Positions 60,932 to 64,000 of a DNA stretch of 64,000 nt are shown here, in pieces. Origin of the DNA: Candidatus Proruminimicrobium quisquiliarum. Its GTDB lineage: Bacteria > Elusimicrobiota > Endomicrobiia > Endomicrobiales > Endomicrobiaceae. A program made the translations under genes and the position numbers. The stretch's first letter is position 1. Each line of letters begins with the position of its first letter. The DNA lies in assembly GCA_018433245.1 (NCBI GenBank), contig JAHDRN010000007.1:124001-188000 (forward strand), written 5' to 3'. Under the pieces are notes generated by a model that was given only the letters and a program-made list of their open reading frames with translations, searched no databases and was not told the DNA's origin.

Positions 60932-63900
60932 TTACCAGTCTCTCTGATTCGCATCAATTTCCTGTCCTTTTATTTTTTTATCATTTTGAGGCTTATCCAT
61001 ATCGCCGTAAAAATTCAAAACACGGTTTAAATCCTGATTACCTATTTTCTGTCCTTTCACATCTTTATTTTCATCGGCGACGGGTTCATTCTGTTCCGAA
61101 TCAAAATCCGCGTCCAAATCCGACATTTCAGCCATTGATTTTGAAAAATCATCGGAAAGTCTGTTTTTTTCAGTTTTTAACTCTTCTTCGGATTTTCTTA
61201 ATTTGTTAAGTTTGGCGTCGGCTTCGGCAACCTTATTTCCGTATTCCCGAGATTCTTGTTCCATATTTTTATGTTTCGCCTTAATTTCATTAATTTCGTT
61301 TGAATTCAATGTTCGTCCGGCTTGAAGTCTCTGATCCATTGTTTTGATCAATTCTCTTTCGGCATTTTTCATTTTTTCTTTTATATTTTCATTTTTATTT
61401 TCACTGTATTGTCTTTTTAATCTTTCCATTTCTCTTTCAAGTTCCGCCTGCTTTTTTAAAATCCGGTCTAATTTTTCCTTCTCGCTTTTTAATTTTTCTT
61501 GTTGTTTCTTTAATTCGGCGCTTAAAATATCTTTCTCGCTGTTTGCCCATTTTTGTCCGTGCTCGGCTTTCTGTCTGTTTTTTTCGGTCTCCATCTGTTC
61601 TTCTTTATTTTTATCAAGCTGTTTATTTATATCTTTTATATTTCTCTGTATGTTCTGCATTTGTTTCTTTAATGCCGCCGCTCTTTTGGCATTTTCGCTA
61701 TCCTGAATTTTATTCTCGGGTTTTTCTTCCTGAATTTCATTTTTTATTTTTAGATTTTGTTTAAGATTTTTTATGTTTTCTTCCAGCATTTTTTGCTGCT
61801 GCAGTAATTTATTGTTTAATTTTCTTGTTTCTTCCTGCTGTTTTTTCAACTTGTTTGCCGCGGCTTCCAACTGCTCCTGCTTGATTTTATTGTCTTCCGG
61901 ATTAACGCCGGATTTATTCTGATTGCGCCACATCTCATTCATTATGCTTTCTTTAGATTTGGCATTAAGCATATTTATCTTTTGTTCATTTATCTCTTTT
62001 ATTTTATTTTTGTTTTCATTTATCGCATCCTGAATAAATTTCTGCTCTTTTTCCAACCTTTCAAACTTTTTAATGCTTTCTTCTTTTCTGTTTTCGTTTA
62101 ACTCGGTTATTTTATTTTCTTCATTTTCTATTGATTTTTTTATTTCATTCAACCGTTTTGCTTTTTGCCTTAAATTTTCAAGTTTTTTTTGAGCCTGTAC
62201 TTTTTCTTTTAAACTTCTGTTTGTCGATTCAAGCTGCGTAAGAAGTTCTTTTTGTTCCCGGTTAATTTGAATTTGTTCAGTTTCCAATGCGTTTTTTTCT
62301 TTTTCAAGTTCATTCATATTCTTTCTGATGTCAAAATCACTCGTTTTGTCAATTTTATATTCATTTAAGTCCGCGCGTTTGTCATTATTTATCATATTTT
62401 CAAAAGAACGTTTTTTTTGATTTTCAAGAATATTTTGAAAATCATCTTTCGCATCTTCAAAATCCGTTGTTGCTTGTTTCTCCAAATTTTCCGTATTTTC
62501 CTGCAAATACTGTTTATTTTTTATTAAATCTTCTTTAATTTTATTGTCTTTTTCTTTTATTATTGCGTCTTCCAGCAATTGCATCTGCCGCTTATTGTTT
62601 TCAATTTGTTTTTCAATAAGCCTTTTTTCCTCATTTTTAGCTTTTGCAAGTTTCATATCAATATTTTCATTGAATTTTTTTTCGGCAAGATTTTGTTTGT
62701 CAGATATTTTTTTCAAATCTTCCTGATTAGCGTCTTTGTTTAAAATCGTTTTTTCAAGTTCATATTTATTGTCTTGAACCTGCTCCGATTTTTTTTCATC
62801 GGTTTTTTGCTGTAAAATATTTTCCAACTCTTTCGTTTTTTGCTGCAATTTTTCATTCAACTCATTCTGACGCCGCAAACTTTCCGTATTACGGTTATAT
62901 TCTTTCGCCATTTCGTCTTTGAAATCTTTCATACCTTTCTTAATCTTTTGAATAAGTTCATGCCTTTGCGATTCTATATTATATTTATCTTTTTCAATGG
63001 ATTTTTCCTGGATTATTAATTCATTGATTTTTTCATTCTTACTCTGTTCGTCAGGCATTTTTTCAATAGACTTCCTTTGAGAATTCAATTTCATTTGCTT
63101 ATTCAAAACTTCATCATAAGCTGCTTCCAACTCTTTTTTTTGTCCGCTCAAAGAAACGGATTCCTGTTGTTTTTTTAATATATTATCTATTTGAGAGTCA
63201 ATTTGCCGCCTGTATTTTTCAATCTCGTTTTTTTGTATTAAATTTTGTTTTTCAAGGAGGGACAATACATCGTTCTCTATTTTAACTTTTGATTTCTCAT
63301 CCAATAATTCGCGGAATTTTTCAACATTTTCTTTTTGTTTTTCGTTTAGTTGATTCTGCATATCAAGTTTATTTTTTTCGCCGGATAATATTTCATCGTA
63401 CTCTTGCATTGTTTTATCTCCGGCTATATTATCCAATTCGACTGCATTATTTTTTAAAACTTCCAATTGTTTGTTATAATTTTTATTCAGCAGTTGTTTT
63501 TTATCCGCTGCCATTTTCTGTATCAATGCGTTATTGTCAATCTGTTGTTCGTATCTGAGCATTTGAGGAATATTTTTATTGATATTTTCATAATTTTTCT
63601 GCTTTAAAATATCGTCGTGCTTTATATATGTATCATTTAATTCTTTCGAAGCGTCTTCCATTTTTTTTGCAGTTTCCAGTCGGTGGGTTACAAAATTTTC
63701 CTTTATATCAAGTATATTTTTTTCAAATTCGTTTTTTATATTTATACGCTGTTTCTGCAGCGACTCTATATTATTTTCAAGTCTGTCGATTTCCTGTTGT
63801 TTTAAAAGTTTTTTATTTAACATATCGTTTAATTCGTTTTGCAGATTGTTTTTTGCCGCAATCTCCTGAACAGAATTAATTTTATTTTCAATATCAGTTT

Positions 63901-64000
63901 TCTCAGCATCCATTTGGTTAAGAGAATTTACCGCTTCCTGCCTTTGCCGCATAAGCTGTTTTTCGTCATTAATATTTTTTTGCAAAATATTTTTATTAAT
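60932..64000 (-). CDS. Giant coiled-coil protein of the Bat locus, partial
   Basis: The open frame continues past the right edge, so the N-terminus is missing and the visible 1,022 codons are a minimum. Almost the whole sequence is made of K, E, N, Q, L, I and D in heptad-like patterns, with no cysteine and no TM segment in the visible part. Repeating phrases such as KKLLKQQEIDRLENNIE and LEKQNLIQKNEIEKYRRQ show a long helical rod. The C-terminus changes character: acidic MSDLDADFDSEQNEP, then NQDLNRVLNFYGD and a basic end finishing RDW. It abuts batD. I do not recognise a family; DUF4175-like or SMC-like rod proteins are only loose analogies. Confidence 0.85.
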   Translation of the reverse strand: MNKNILQKNINDEKQLMRQRQEAVNSLNQMDAEKTDIENKINSVQEIAAKNNLQNELNDMLNKKLLKQQEIDRLENNIESLQKQRINIKNEFEKNILDIKENFVTHRLETAKKMEDASKELNDTYIKHDDILKQKNYENINKNIPQMLRYEQQIDNNALIQKMAADKKQLLNKNYNKQLEVLKNNAVELDNIAGDKTMQEYDEILSGEKNKLDMQNQLNEKQKENVEKFRELLDEKSKVKIENDVLSLLEKQNLIQKNEIEKYRRQIDSQIDNILKKQQESVSLSGQKKELEAAYDEVLNKQMKLNSQRKSIEKMPDEQSKNEKINELIIQEKSIEKDKYNIESQRHELIQKIKKGMKDFKDEMAKEYNRNTESLRRQNELNEKLQQKTKELENILQQKTDEKKSEQVQDNKYELEKTILNKDANQEDLKKISDKQNLAEKKFNENIDMKLAKAKNEEKRLIEKQIENNKRQMQLLEDAIIKEKDNKIKEDLIKNKQYLQENTENLEKQATTDFEDAKDDFQNILENQKKRSFENMINNDKRADLNEYKIDKTSDFDIRKNMNELEKEKNALETEQIQINREQKELLTQLESTNRSLKEKVQAQKKLENLRQKAKRLNEIKKSIENEENKITELNENRKEESIKKFERLEKEQKFIQDAINENKNKIKEINEQKINMLNAKSKESIMNEMWRNQNKSGVNPEDNKIKQEQLEAAANKLKKQQEETRKLNNKLLQQQKMLEENIKNLKQNLKIKNEIQEEKPENKIQDSENAKRAAALKKQMQNIQRNIKDINKQLDKNKEEQMETEKNRQKAEHGQKWANSEKDILSAELKKQQEKLKSEKEKLDRILKKQAELEREMERLKRQYSENKNENIKEKMKNAERELIKTMDQRLQAGRTLNSNEINEIKAKHKNMEQESREYGNKVAEADAKLNKLRKSEEELKTEKNRLSDDFSKSMAEMSDLDADFDSEQNEPVADENKDVKGQKIGNQDLNRVLNFYGDMDKPQNDKKIKGQEIDANQRDW

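Noticed and set aside
61344-63879. Several plus-strand frames of 60-120 codons inside the coiled-coil gene
   Set aside because: They are rich in Phe/Ser/Leu as expected from the complement of Lys/Glu/Asn-rich codons; none has a domain or start signal.

Overview
The window reads as chromosomal DNA of an AT-rich, Gram-negative, probably anaerobic bacterium. LptD shows an outer membrane, coding density is high, and BatD/BatE, a four-cysteine (Fe-S type) uracil-DNA glycosylase and fermentative or storage-carbon genes are present while respiratory genes are absent. Gene content and style fit Elusimicrobiota (Endomicrobium-like), but this is an impression from the proteins and not a phylogeny. No rRNA, CRISPR array, intact insertion sequence or prophage was seen. 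One tRNA (Arg-CCT), one FMN riboswitch, several sigma-70 type promoters (mostly TTGACA with a 17-nt spacer) and a few clear hairpin terminators are visible.

Layout. 1-4.9 kb is the most accessory-like part: a truncated TcmP-like gene with a leaderless promoter, an M48 lipoprotein, an ArsR/permease/thioredoxin-like metalloid cassette with a visible operator, a small ankyrin protein beside a two-TM sensor-like protein, and a 479-nt intergenic stretch packed with nested inverted repeats. 4.9-10.6 kb (minus) is accD-folC-ROK kinase-lptD plus mscL. 10.7-17.1 kb (plus) is one compact run: carboxy(nor)spermidine decarboxylase, its dehydrogenase, an Orn/Lys/Arg decarboxylase, a DksA protein with a lysine-rich duplicated tail, panD, a sigma-70 factor and apt, ending at tRNA-Arg. 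17.1-19.1 kb holds repeats, a methyltransferase, a beta-barrel remnant and a gene-poor AT-rich stretch.

19-30 kb carries a HAD phosphatase, glycogen phosphorylase, a tiny zinc-ribbon protein, tex, yajQ, rplM-rpsI and a nucleotidyltransferase-metK-ahcY operon. 30-34 kb has an exported flavodoxin, then an M23 peptidase-bactofilin-SurA_N-like set (likely a cell-envelope or shape module) and maf-DUF4321-cutA. 34.1-37.8 kb is the riboflavin operon ribD-ribE-ribBA-ribH under an FMN riboswitch whose terminator runs into the ribD start.

37.8-52.2 kb (minus) is almost continuous: atpBEFHAGDC (with a shortened delta subunit and two near-identical tandem promoters), a MORN-repeat lipoprotein, yebC, gmk, rpoZ, split coaC and coaB, udg, priA, then lemA-htpX. 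52.3-64 kb (minus) is a >1000-residue coiled-coil protein (cut by the window end), batD, batE, nadD, yqeK, a degenerate LCP/LytR_C protein, rsfS and dnaE. The best candidates for undescribed biology are the giant coiled-coil protein in the Bat locus, the shortened delta subunit, the nested inverted-repeat region at 4.6-4.9 kb and the cut-off TcmP-like gene at the left edge.
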